Part shown: in pieces, positions 43,901 to 55,120 of the stretch | How positions within the stretch are numbered: position 1 is the stretch's first letter | How the letters are laid out: every line of letters begins with the position of its first letter | Assembly: GCA_023333565.1 (NCBI GenBank) | Contig: JAJKFH010000374.1 | Location: 5,208,001-5,272,000, forward strand | Direction of reading: 5' to 3' | DNA length: 64,000 nt | Source: Puffinus mauretanicus | Taxonomy: Eukaryota > Chordata > Aves > Procellariiformes > Procellariidae | The notes under the pieces: model-generated | Seen by the model: only the letters and a program-made list of their open reading frames with translations | Database searches by the model: none | What the model was told of the DNA's origin: nothing | Made by a program: the position numbers and the translations under genes

Positions 43901-44514
43901 TCTTTTTCTCTGGTGTGATTGTGAGTTTTAAATTTTTGGTGTATCAGTCTTTTCTGACTTGGTAACGTTCCCTCAGGACAGTTGCACTGGTCATCAGCTT
44001 ACTTCTGTCATGACCTTGGTTTTTGTCTGCTAAGCTGCTCTGTAGCCCACAGCGCATAAACAGTTTTGATGGAGCTCAGTGTTCATGTTACAAACTTCAG
44101 TATGCTCAGCTATAAACTGACTAGACAGAGATCCAACTATCCATTTGTTGTGCAGGAGGAGCATGGCAGTTTAGGTTTAAGAGCAATTTTCACTTCAGCA
44201 GAAAGCTGTCTTTATTGCTGCTCCTGCCGTACGTGTCACTTTAGGATTAGTAATTGGGCATCTTTTCTCAGCAGTGCCTGTTCTAAACATTGATGTAAAA
44301 TCTTAACAATTTAAAGAAAATCGCTTGGGGTGTAAATTGGATTCGTCCTGAGTTACAGGGGGGTCCTCTCTACTGAAGTTCTCACTTAAGTTTCCTGTTA
44401 GGTACTAGCCTGAAATATCCCATTCCAGACACCTCAAAGCTTATGAAAGCTGTGACAGTTGGACACCGCAAATACGATTTGAAGGCGCTTTCTATTATGT
44501 TTGTCTGCAGTGTG
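40961..44514. other. Intergenic, nothing recognised except an inverted repeat
   Basis: Unique-looking AT-rich DNA; the inverted repeat at 41473-41501 is listed separately. No gene or RNA recognised. Confidence 0.6.
41473..41501. repeat. Perfect 12-bp inverted repeat
   Basis: GTCTTTTTATAA (41473-41484) and TTATAAAAAGAC (41490-41501) flank the 5-base loop GTCTG. Confidence 0.9.
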
Positions 44515-44579
44515 GATTTTTCCCTCCCGCAGCTCCGCATACCTGCAGGGGGGTGAAGGCGCTCCCCTCTGGAGCGGCC

Positions 44580-44702
44580 ATGGCGGCCGTCCCCCGCCAG
44601 GTGGCGCTGCCGCGTCGGCGGCGGCCGGGGAGCCGCGCCGGGGAGCCGGTGGGGCGGCCGGGGCGCGGGCCCGGGGCGTGGCTGTACCATCCGCGTAGGT
44701 AA
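44580..44702 (+). CDS. Candidate 40-codon frame in CpG island, possible first exon
   Basis: ATG in a strong context (CGGCC before, G after) opens MAAVPRQVALPRRRR and stays open for 40 codons to a TAA at 44700-44702. The TAA overlaps a good splice donor (TAG|GTAACG, GT at 44699-44700), so a spliced transcript would leave in frame before the stop. No homology recognised, and high GC makes stop-free frames cheap. It may be an lncRNA first exon or nothing. Confidence 0.25.
   Translation: MAAVPRQVALPRRRRPGSRAGEPVGRPGRGPGAWLYHPRR
44591..44609 (+). promoter_or_regulatory. CTCF-like binding motif
   Basis: The 19 bases around CGCCAGGTGGCGCTG agree at 13 positions, including the whole CC-AGG-GGCGCT core, with the canonical vertebrate CTCF consensus. 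The two core-edge differences (G for A, T for G) are commonly tolerated. Binding is inferred. Confidence 0.65.
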
Positions 44703-46071
44703 CGGAATCGGGAAATTGCTGGACAGAGAGGAGGGGTTCTGCAGCTAACCTCACCTAAAATTCTGAAAATCTAGCGTCTTTGAGGGGTTTCTGTTGTCGA
44801 TTATATTTATCAAGTGGATCTGGGTGTGAGTGTCCTAAAACATCGTGAACACTACCACTGTTAAAGATTGCGGAGTACTGTACGCTTCAGCAAGGGTACT
44901 TAGTATCCCAAAAAAAACCAGGAAAAGCTTTTCTGGTTCAGAGTCCACTTTTTGAGAAGTCTTGCCTTAATCTCTCAAGACTTTCATTGCTCAACTGTGA
45001 AATGGCATTAGTAATGCATCCCTTCTTTACTGAATAAGAACTGGCTCATGGAGCGATATTCAGGTATTTTAATAATAAGGCTATTTAAACCTCTAGGTAA
45101 ACACCACAAAGAAAGTAATTGCAGGGCAAAATTAACTTCAGTACAGTAAATAATGTGTAGCATCATTGTGCATAATCTTCCTCACCAAGTTGTGGAATAA
45201 TAGCTGTTTTCCTCGTAATGATTCAGAGACTTATGCATTTCAAGCTCTAAACACGTTTGAAGTGTCTTTATCTCACTTCTGGGACTGGGAAGTGTATCAA
45301 AGGCATGGGGAACAGTTTATGCTTTTGTGGTTCTGCACTTTTTTTTTTACTTTGACTCCTTTTTTTTTAATCCAGATGGGACCGAATTCCTTTGGTAACT
45401 TTGTTTTCACTTTTGAATTATGAGCAACTTATGTCTCAAAATAATTTTATTTTGAAAAAGCATGCTTTTCTGACTTGGGACTGAAAAACAGATGAATGTG
45501 TAATTTTTATATAACACATTCCAGACTAACTGTTGCTAAGGTTTGCTGTCTAATTTAAAACTGGTCTTTCAGACTTGCCGGAGAGGTAGGTGAAGCTTGA
45601 TGTTACGAGTTCATGCAATTTCAGTTTTGTAATGATTAGTGTTCGTTTTTATCTCAAGTTTTATCTCTTTGTTCCTAGTTGCTTATTGACTGCTGAAATG
45701 AACCAGCACATTGTGAGCGCAGAAATGGATCAGCATCTGAGCTATATTGTACCTGCTGAAGAAAACTTGCTATTTTTTTTTCTTTAAAAGAAGCTATTTA
45801 CACTGAAAGGCCTGTATGTGCTGCTGTTTTGCAATGTGGAAAATGTAGTATGGAGCTTCAAATTAAGTGAACTGTTGGCTATTTTTTTCTAGTACGTGTT
45901 CAGTTCAAATGCTGCGAAGAACTGATTCTACACCTAGCACCGCCTGTTGCAGCAGTGTCTGATTTCAGCTTGGGTGTCGTACTTGGAGTGGAATTTTGGA
46001 TTACTGAGATTTTGCTGATAGATGTTTTAGAGGAAAGATTGAGGAGGGGAAGAAAGCCCTGTATAATTTAG
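44703..46071. other. Intergenic, nothing recognised
   Basis: AT-rich, with T runs near 45340 and 45362. No convincing gene or repeat. Confidence 0.6.
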
Positions 46072-46569
46072 GTGGTTGTCCTGGTTTCGGCTGGGATAGG
46101 GTTAAATTTCTTCCTAGTGCTGTGTTTTGGATTTAGTATGAGGAGAATGTTGATAACACACTGATGTTTTCAGTTGTTGCTAAGTGCCCTCCTAGTCCAA
46201 GGACAGCTCCCGTGCCTACTGACTGGGGTATTCCATACCATGGAATACTAATGGGGTATTCCATACCATGTGATGTCATGCTCAGTATATGAAGAGTAGG
46301 CGTGATCCAGGAAGTACCGGTTGCTACTTGGTTATCGGTCAGCGCGGGTGGTGAGCAATTGCATTGTGCATCACTCATTTTGTACATTTTATCATTATCA
46401 TTATTATTTTCCCTTTTTTTCCTGTTCTATTAAACTGTCTTTATCTCAACTCACGAGTTTTCCTCACTCTTACCCTTCCGATTCTCTCCCCGTCCCGCTG
46501 GGGGTGGGGGGAGTGAGTGAGCGGCTGCGTGGTATTTGGCTGCCTGCCAGGTTAAACCACGACAGTGGT
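46072..46569 (+). mobile_element. Solo LTR of an avian ERVL-like endogenous retrovirus, with 5-bp target duplication
   Basis: The LTR itself spans 46077-46564 (488 bp), starts TGTCCTGGTTTCGGCTGGGA and ends in TTAAACCACGACA. GTGGT is repeated exactly at 46072-46076 and 46565-46569, as expected for a class III (ERVL-like) integration. Promoter-like TATATGAA at about 46286, a CRE-like TGATGTCATG at 46271-46280 and an ATTAAA polyadenylation signal at 46429-46434 place U3-R-U5 on the plus strand. No internal gag/pol/env sequence, so it is the product of LTR-LTR recombination. The family name is not asserted. Confidence 0.88.
46225..46280 (+). repeat. 28-bp-period duplication inside the LTR
   Basis: GGGGTATTCCATACCATG occurs at 46225-46242 and again at 46253-46270, just upstream of the CRE-like and TATA-like sites. 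It looks like a local duplication of a U3 segment. Confidence 0.9.
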
Positions 46570-49069
46570 CAGTTCCCCCTTTCATGGGGAAGGATTCCTT
46601 CAGAGTTTCTTGCACTAGTAAGTGGATGGATGAGCAATGAAACATACAATTGATTACCATGTGTAACTGTGTAATTCTTTACTACTTCAGCATGCAAAAG
46701 TGTTGGGTTCTCAATTGAACAAACAGAAAGAGAGAGAATAAGACAACAAAAGATTACAGTTATATAGAGATTTTCTTTATATATAATGTACATCATGCAG
46801 ATACCTGTGGACAGTTGCATATGTGGATGTTTTATGTTATTTTTTTATTCTCTCTCTAAAGAGAAGGAGAAGGTTAGTAAAAGATGCTGTGATTTTAAAG
46901 AGAATAAATAAACTCTAATCTCAAATAGCACTGTTATTTTATGTGTATTTTCTAGACTATTTTATTCTGTGGAACAATAAGGTAGAGATACTGATTGATA
47001 TATTCCTTATATTAAATGTTTTAAGAGGAGGAGCAGTTCAAGGATTAGAGTGTCTTTGGGCATGAGTATTACAATAACACATTTTAAAAAACAAGAAATG
47101 GGATTTGAAACAGCCCTAAATATTTAGGGCTGTATAATTAAATGGCTGCAACTGCTGCCTTAAAAACGTGTCCTACGCTTTTCTGGATCTAATGGGCTAG
47201 AGCCACTTGAGTTTGTTTTCTCTACCATGCTGAGAGTTTGTGCCTGAAAAATAGCATAGTCTGCTGATTCCCTGCTTTAAACTCAAATTTTCCCGAAGTT
47301 TGTGGAGAAACAAGTCAGCTCCAGGATTTGTTTTTTAGTTAGTATGAAGTTAAGGAGCTGAGCCTTGACTTCATGCTTGAACTGAGAGTGGCTTTTGTTC
47401 TGTGGGCTGATTAGCTAACCTGTATGCATAACAGCTATATTCCAAGGCCTGGTATTACGAGTTGGTGGGTAACCTCATTAGATCAGAAGCCTCTATCCTT
47501 CCTTTCAGTCTGACTTGCAGACCAAGAAGCTATTAGCTTCATAGTCAGACACTGGTCAAACTACTGAACAGATACCCATTTCTTCCTAAAATCTTCCTGA
47601 TGAGTAGACTGCCATTACTATTTACAAGTAGCTTAAAGCAAGGGCAGAGCTGCCTGCGTAGCAGGAGCATTATGTTAAGTGGTACACAATTAGGCTGTCA
47701 TAAACCTAGTACTCCTACCGAGTTTCTGTAATTTGCAGGAAATGGCAAAGTTACCTGTTTGTTCTGTTCTTCACTTGTGGATGTCTATAAATATATAGAC
47801 AATATATTTATAGACAGATAAAACAGATCTTTAGTCCCAGATTAGCAATGGTGATAGTTAGAATAAGGTATTTGGCCACACAGGTTCCTATGATATCCAT
47901 GGACTAGTCATAGAGACCACAATTTCCAAAAGTGGGCTCCTGTAATTCTTAGCCTAGCCAATGGATAGGTTCCTAAAAACTTGTCTTGACATTCAAAGAT
48001 ACTGAGTACCTTCAGTTCTCAATGTGAATATAGTTGTCTGACTATAGGACACCTAATTTGAAAATGTCAGTTATGTCAGTCTCCCCATCTGTAAACTAGA
48101 AATCTTAATTAGGTTAGGATTAATACATTTGAAAGACTTGTGATCCTTGAGTAATTTCATAGAAATATAATTATTATAAAACCTCTCATGCATTAAAAAT
48201 CTCTTTATAGCTGTAGAAAAGCAGGTGTTGCTTTCAAACATTTTTTTTCCCTTATGCTGATGTGTTTATTTGTACTTTTGGCTAAGAAAAAATGAAATAA
48301 CAGACATCTGACTTTGTAAAATAGAGTATTGTTTATGTGAATTACAAGTAACAGACTTTGCTCATTTCTGTTAGGGCTGCTAAAAATCTTAGTTTGACAT
48401 TAAATTAGTGAGACAGATTTTTCCAGGACAGAAAGCATCAAGTTAGAAAGCACTGTAACAATTAGCATTGTGCCAATGAAAGCATGTGCCTTGGAGGTTT
48501 AGTAATGGGATATAGTACCTTTTAATTAGAGATCACTGGTTTGAATCCAGCTCAGGATAATTTAGTCGTTTGGTATAATTTGGTTTAGAGGCCATGTGAA
48601 ATGAGTCTTAGGTCAATGTAACTCTATTTTTAATTATCTACAATCACAATTTTGTTGTTTTCCTTAACTGTGTTTATATTACCAACAATAATTTTCTTAA
48701 CTTCTCTAAACAGGCAATAAAATGTTAATATGAAAAACACCTTTCTAGCTGAAAGCAGGGCAGAGAAGGACTGAACATTTAATGGAAATTGATAGCCTTC
48801 TCATTCAGATAGCTGGTATCATTAACACAGGATTAATGCAAGGGGTTTCATCCTGCAAGAACTTAATTATTTTGATCTTCTGAAGCAAACTTTGAACTCT
48901 GTGAACTCTTATGCCATGTGAATAGTCTTCTGGAAATGCATGGCATCACTTGTATGTAAAAACAAAGTGTGGTGAATGCTTTACTGGGTCAGATTTTATG
49001 AAAAGAAGCTCATTATGAGGATCCAGTATGAGGACTCAATTGAAGAGTCAGGAAAAAAAGGAGAGTTTA
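46570..49069. other. Intergenic, nothing recognised except an inverted repeat
   Basis: AT-rich, unique-looking; the 15-bp inverted repeat at 47782-47816 is listed separately. Confidence 0.6.
47782..47816. repeat. Perfect 15-bp inverted repeat
   Basis: TGTCTATAAATATAT (47782-47796) and ATATATTTATAGACA (47802-47816) are exact reverse complements around AGACA. An AT-rich potential cruciform. Confidence 0.95.
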
Positions 49070-49073
49070 TCAC

Positions 49074-49553
49074 TTGTGGAAGAAGGGGCAGGCAACTCAA
49101 GAAGAGTACAGGGATCTCAATAGGTCGTGCAGAGAGAAAATCAGAAAGGCAAAAGCCCAGCTAGAATTCAACCTGGCCACTATCGTGAGAGACAAGAAAA
49201 AATGTTTTTACAAGTATATTAATGACAAAAAGAGAGCCAAGGAGAATCTCCATCCTTTATTGGATGCTGGGGTGAACATTGCCACCAAGGACGAGGAAAA
49301 GGCTGAGGTACTTAATGCCTTCTTTGCCTCAGTCTTTAATAGTCAGAGCAGTTATCCTCAGGGTACTCAGCCCCCTGAGCTGGAAGACAGGGACAGCGAG
49401 CAGGATAAACCCCCCATAATCCAAGAGGAAGCAGTTAACGACCTGCTACGCCACCTGGACGCTCACAAGTCTATGGGGCCGGATGGGATCCACCCGAGGG
49501 TACTGAGGGAACTGGCAGAGGAGCTTGCCGAGCCACTCTCCATCATTTACTAA
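49074..49553 (+). pseudogene. CR1 ORF2 fragment, linker upstream of reverse transcriptase, ends at premature stop
   Basis: In the same frame as the reverse-transcriptase part. Encodes the charged CR1 linker (REKIRKAKAQLEFNLATIVR ... KKCFYKYINDKKRAKENLHP) and reads to LAEPLSIIY before TAA. No ATG start, because the element is 5'-truncated. Confidence 0.9.
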
Positions 49554-49601
49554 CAGTCCTGGTTAACTGGGGAGGTCCCGGACGACTGGAGGCTCGCCAA
49601 T

Positions 49602-50909
49602 GTGACGCCCATCTATAAGAAGGGCCAGAAGGAGGATCCGGGGAACTACAGGCCGGTCAGCCTGACCTCGGTGCCGGGGAAGATCATGGAGCGGTTTGTT
49701 TTGAGGGCGCTCATGAGCCATGTCCGGGACAACCAGGGGATCAGGCCCAGCCAGCACGGGTTCATGGAAGGCAGGTCCTGCTTGACCAACCTGATCTCCT
49801 TCTATGAGCAGGTGACCCGCCTAGTGGATGAGGGAAAGGCTGTGGATGTGGTCTGCCTGGACTTCAGTAAAGCCTTTGACACTGTCTCCCACAGCATTCT
49901 CCTAGAGAAGCTGGCGGCTCACGGCCTAGACAGGTGCACTCTTCGCTGGGTAAAAAACTGGCTGGACGGCCGAGCCCAGAGAGTTGTGGTGAACGGAGTT
50001 AAATCCAGTTGGCGGCCGGTCACGAGCGGTGTTCCCCAGGGCTCAGTACTGGGGCCGGTCCTGTTCAATATCTTTATCAATGATCTGGACGAGGGGATCG
50101 AGTGCTCCCTCAGTAAGTTTGCAGATGACACCAAGCTGGGCGGGAGTGTTGATCTGCTCGAGGGTAGGAAGGCTCTGCAGAGGGACCTGGACAGGTTGGA
50201 TCGATGGGCTGAGGCCAACTGTATGAGGTTCAACAAGGCCAAGTGCCGGGTCCTGCACTTCGGCCACAACAACCCCATGCAACGCTACAGGCTTGGGGAA
50301 GAGTGGCTGGAAAGCTGCCCAGAGGAAAACGACCTGGGGGTGCTGATTGACAGCTGGCTGAACATGAGCTGGCTGTGTGCCCAGGTGGCCAAGAAGGCCA
50401 ACGGCATCCTGGCCTGTATCAGAAATAGTGTGGCCAGCAGGAGCAGGGAGGTGATCGTGCCCCTGTACTCGGCACTGGTGAGGCCGCACCTCGAATACTG
50501 TGTTCAGTTTTGGGCCCCTCACTACAAGAAGGACATTGAGGTGCTGGAGCGTGTCCAGAGAAGGGCGACAAAGCTGGAGCACAAGTCTTATGAGGAGCGG
50601 TTGAGAGAACTGGGGTTGTTTAGCCTGGAGAAGAGGAGGCTGAGGGGAGACCTCATCGCGGTCTACAACTACCTGAAAAGAGGTTGTAGCGAGGTGGGTG
50701 TTGGTCTCTTCTGCCAAGTAACAAGTGATAGGACGAGAGGAAATGGCCTCAAGTTGCGCCAAGGGAGGTTTAGATTGGACATGAGGAAAAATTTCTTTAC
50801 TGAAAGAGTGGTCAGGCCTTGGAACAGGCTGCCCAGGGAAGTGGTTGAGTCACCATCCCTGGAGGTATTTAAAAGACGTGTAGATGAGGCGCTTAGGGAC
50901 ATGGTGTAG
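49602..50909 (+). pseudogene. CR1 ORF2 reverse-transcriptase region, open for 435 codons
   Basis: Carries the palm/fingers motifs and C-terminal segment. The 48 bases between the upstream stop and this coordinate are in the same frame and also coding ([13 protein letters not shown]), so the only lesion seen is the stop. No endonuclease, so this copy cannot be autonomous. Confidence 0.9.
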
Positions 50910-50990
50910 TGGGCATGGTGGTGATGGGTTGATGGTTGGACTCGATGATCTTAGAGGTCTTTTCCAACCTTAATGATTCTATGATTCTAA

Positions 50991-53900
50991 GTACAGAGTG
51001 CAGTGCGCTCTTTTTTTTTCTTCGGTGCAGGTGATCCGTGGTGTCTGGTGACTGATAACCTTCTAATTCTGAGGTAGCTCAATCCTCCTTGAACTCTTCC
51101 AGATGTGTATTTTCAATCTTTTACTACTTGATGGACCTTTTATATCATCTGTTCTCCAAATTACAGCAAATCTTTCTTTTCTGTTTCAGCATCTAGGATT
51201 TGAACAATGTTTAGACCTTGTTTTCTACTTTGTATCTTTAGTTTTATTTGTCTTACAGAAAGCAGGGAAGTATGGCATTATGAAGCAGTCTGATTTGCAC
51301 AGAATACCCAGTTTTATTAAAGAGCATTGTATCTAACACTGGTTTTTACTATATGCAGAATTGTCTTATCCCAGAGAATCACAGTCTTGATGGGAAAGGG
51401 ATGTATTTCTGTTGGGACTCATTCTAGGGAAAAAAAAGCCAAATTCTAGCTCACTCAGTGATTTGCATGATGTTTTGAATCAGGTCGGAAATGTGGCTTG
51501 CATGTTAGCGGTTTTGAATACATCCATCTAGCACTCCAGTGGCTTATATATGTGTTGTGCTCTGTACTGGGTCTGAATTTAAGGATGCTTACTGGAATCA
51601 TGACTTAGTGTTACTTAATTTCTGGTAGCTCTGATCGAGAAATACAGCTAAATGGTTTTTGTGCTACTAATCCAGTCCAGATGAGAACATTTAGAAGCTT
51701 TCCAGTATTGGTTTCAGGTCAGCTTTGTGTGGTTATTTGAGTCATTCCCTATTAGCAGTTTTTCCATCAGATCACATCATGTGATAGATATGTTATTTTT
51801 TTGTAATATAAAATATAATAGTACATAGTAGATTCTTTTAACATGAACTGAAAGTTAAGGAGGACACATTAACCGTCAACATGTAGGCATGTATGAGTGC
51901 TTTGTGACATGATTGCAAAATGTAATTGCGCAAACAGATTTCCTCTACCTTTCTGAGTTTTTCCTGCACCTACAATATGAGACACTGGTCCCTTCCTCCT
52001 TGCCGAAATAAGCAATCACCCCCATTTTTCCACAGAATATGATACAGAAAATGATTTTTTTTTTTTTTTTTTAGTTGTCAGATGAGAAAATTACAAGCAC
52101 AAAAATGTCAGATGGAGCACTTTTCAGGAATCTCTTTGTAGTTTTTTCAATATTCTGCGGAATTGCAACATTCATCTTATTAAAAAGAATGTCCAAAGCC
52201 CTTTGTATCACCTATGCATTTCTTTTCCTTTTACTTCTCAATGTGACAGAAAAGTACCTTAAGCCATGCCAACAGCAGTCTTATGAACTCGCTTATTGGA
52301 ATTAATGAGGGCCAAAGTATGTCTACTGCCTAGGATAGAGCTACCAAGCTAGCTGGCTCTGGTACCGTGGTTATTCTAGTGCAGCAGCATGGAGCCTAAT
52401 GTGGGTAAGTTTCTGCTACTTCCTGACAGATTAAGCTAGTCTTTGCTGAGCTCCAAGTGCATCTGGTAGTTTACCACAAATATCAGTGTTAAAGCCAACA
52501 CGAGTTATTTTGTTCAACACTTTGAAAACACATAACTGCCTGCTCTCTTCAGTAACCTCTGTAGTGAAAAATGCTAGGTCCTAGCTGATCTGCAGGCTTG
52601 GAACAGGAGTTTTGGCAAATTTATTTTCAGTTTCTCTCAGTTTTCTATCGTTTCACATGATCCTCCTCTCCCTACTTAGGCAAGTGTGCCTTTGGGAAAC
52701 AAACAAGACTACATTGTAAACTTGCTTCCAGAAATTTAACAGCCTGCTTCTGGAAAAGGCAATTGTGTTGATTCAGTGTGAGTCTTTGAGGTTGCAGAGG
52801 AAAATGCCAAGCTCTTTCATGACCCACTGGCTTCATTATGAATCTATGAACCTGACCTCACATGACTGGGACTGGAAAAAGAAATCTTAATATTTCTCCA
52901 TTTCTTTTCCATCAGTTTCCTAAAATCGCAGCACATAACCCCCAATGATTTTATTTTTTGAAACATAAGTACTTCAACAGTTGCAGCTTAATGTGAATAA
53001 ACAGAGTATGCATGTGAACTGCATGCACTGATGTACAGTGAATGTACATCAAATTACCTGCCTCATAGATGATGTCACCATGCCATAATCCTGAGAGCTG
53101 TATGAGGTCTTAAATCAAATTACATTTAGAAAAGTAGCTATATGATTCTCTTGCACTTACACCTGTCTTATGAAAAGATAAATCTCAGATTTAGAGAAGA
53201 AATATTTTATGTGTATTCTGGTCAGGCTTTTATGAGATGCTATCTCAGCAAACAAGAAATTGAATTTCAAAGAGTAGAGGAAAGGGACAAAGCAGATATG
53301 ACAAAAAGGACTAATTCTACCTGTCTTGTCTCTCAGACTGTGTACTAAATTCCTTTTCTCCCTGTGTGCTTTAAAGAAAGCTGGAGAAATGAGTAAAAAA
53401 TTGTTGACTAACCTTACACATGATGTGACATGTTCTTCACATCAGTTGTGAAGTGTACAGAAAGAGCAGGGTTTTTTATGCTAAGGTTTGGGGAGAAATA
53501 ACCCCAGGCCTGTAGGTGCCAAGACTGAACTTTCAGAAGTTTGTAGTTCTGCACAAAGGAGTTTAGATTATACAGCTTAGCAGAAGCAGTAGAAACCCCA
53601 CCCCACCAGCTGACTTGCCTGAGCAGTTACAGTGCTGTCATTGTGAACTCTGAATACTTCAGCCAGCACTTGAACTGATGTGGACTAGAAGGAAATACTT
53701 GTCTGGATGATTACAAATAGCAAACATCTATAAAAATGGCATGGTCTTTGTGGACAGTTTGAATAGTGAAAGAGCTACATTTGGAGACTAAATTGTTTAT
53801 TGTGAATTACTCTCCCAGCTCCTCTAGTAAGTGATCTCATATATCAGTGTTCAGTGCTTTCTCAAATAAAACAAAACAGTCTGGCACTGTGCCACTGCCT

Positions 53901-54984
53901 CACTTCCATTCACATGCTCTTAAGTTTACCGCTAGCATGCTTCTTTCTCTCCTTGGAAAATATACGGATGGGCAGTACTTTACATTCTTTCCCTTTCTTT
54001 CTCTTAGTTTGAGTCAAACTACTCACACACCACAGTGATCATATAATTTTTTTAGTATGATTGAAACATGTTTTTTTGAAGAGTTGCATCAACAAAATTA
54101 CTTTTTCTACCCGCCTTTTTTTTTTTCTTTAGTAATGCCAGTCATGGCAGGAGTTTATTTTGTTCTTGTTTTTTGTCTGATAAGAAATTTCACAGGCTAA
54201 TCATGAGACTGTGGGTAGGAATGTTTAAAGTAGCTTCTAATTTCTGAAAATATAAGTGTGACATTGCTGAGGTCTCCTGAAGCAATCACTCTGCACTACC
54301 ATTGTCAAACCATGTGGTTGTCGTGGTTTTGCAAAGATGAACAGTTGAACAGTCAGAAGACAAGGGCTGTTCAAAGGTTGTGATCAAAGACCCAATAGAC
54401 CCATAGTGCTCATGGGCTGGAGGGGAGTGAGGATTTGTGTAGATAGCAATGACTAGATGGATGCTTACACTCCTGAATTTGAACAGGTGATTACAAATAT
54501 GCAAAACCCGCATCAATTATTCAAGTAATCTGCTCAGTCTAGTCATCAGCAGATGTCTGGCTGGTTTGGGCAGATAGGGCTTATGCTAGGTTGAAGCAGG
54601 TCAGTGTGTCCATTATGTGTAATAATCTTGTCTATGTTTTGACTTGAATGGAAAACATAAAGCATGATTTATTTCAGTGGGACTTTGGCATATAGTTGGG
54701 GAAGAATGTGCTTGTAAGTGCTTTGCTGAATTAGGGCCAATGGAAAATATTTCTAAGGATTAAGCAGCAATTCAAGACAATAAAAATAGTTCTGTTAATT
54801 TGAATCTTTTCATATATGCTTATTATACTTTTATATTTTGTGTTGCATCTAAATGGTAAAACAGTAATGAAAGTCTGAGAAATTAAGTCGTTAACTTCTT
54901 AGAGGAGGATACAGGAAAATTCATTAAGGTTACTGTGGAGTGTAATTTATCTGGAGAATTATACACTTTTCCCTTGATCTGTTC
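50991..54984. other. Intergenic, nothing firmly recognised
   Basis: Unique-looking AT-rich DNA. Contains an exon-like frame at about 52075-52305 after an 18-20-base T tract (see findings) and a 9-bp inverted repeat TGATGTACA/TGTACATCA at 53029-53051. Confidence 0.6.
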
Positions 54985-55120
54985 AGAATTTGTGATCTGT
55001 GGAGTGCTGAATCCCAAATGGATGGTGAAATGTATTAGACTAGGGAATAGCCTCCCAAAGAAGGGAGGAGAAGCTTTGTCCACTCGGGTATTTACAACTA
55101 CGTAGTGAAAGCGCTGGAGA
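54985..55120 (+). mobile_element. Degenerate CR1 ORF2 C-terminal fragment
   Basis: The plus frame near 55,030-55,110 reads IRLGNSLPKKGGEALSTRVF, the form taken by the CR1 ORF2 C-terminus (R-W/G-N-LP-E---SL-VF). No tail repeat found. Old and short. Confidence 0.6.

Larger units (their letters stand above)
44515..44702. promoter_or_regulatory. Isolated short CpG island
   Basis: About 180 bp with roughly 26 CpG dinucleotides (hand count), in otherwise AT-rich DNA 12 kb upstream of the SEL1L promoter. It has sharp edges, a CTCF-like motif and a first-exon-like arrangement, listed separately. Such density outside a repeat usually marks an unmethylated promoter or insulator. Confidence 0.75.
49070..50990 (+). 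mobile_element. CR1 non-LTR retrotransposon, 5'-truncated, long reverse-transcriptase frame
   Basis: Sense-strand CR1. The frame is open from about 49,044 to the stop at 50907-50909 apart from one TAA at 49551-49553. In the 436-codon part after that stop's downstream GTG (49602), the reverse-transcriptase motifs are clear: [10 protein letters not shown] (motif A, about 86-95), [10 protein letters not shown] (motif B, about 143-152) and FADDTKL (catalytic Asp pair, about 173-179), then the CR1 C-terminal region (RPWNRLP near the end). The endonuclease half is missing. The 3' tail has GGACTCGATGATCTTAGAGG and ends in ATTCTATGATTCTA, as in avian CR1. The 5' edge is approximate. Confidence 0.95.

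Noticed and set aside
44382..44754. Minus-strand frames of 102 and 106 codons over the isolated CpG patch
   Set aside because: GC-driven Pro/Arg-rich frames running into AT-rich DNA; no start context or splice site favouring them.
50043..50762. 239-codon minus-strand frame
   Set aside because: Antisense shadow of the CR1 reverse-transcriptase frame.
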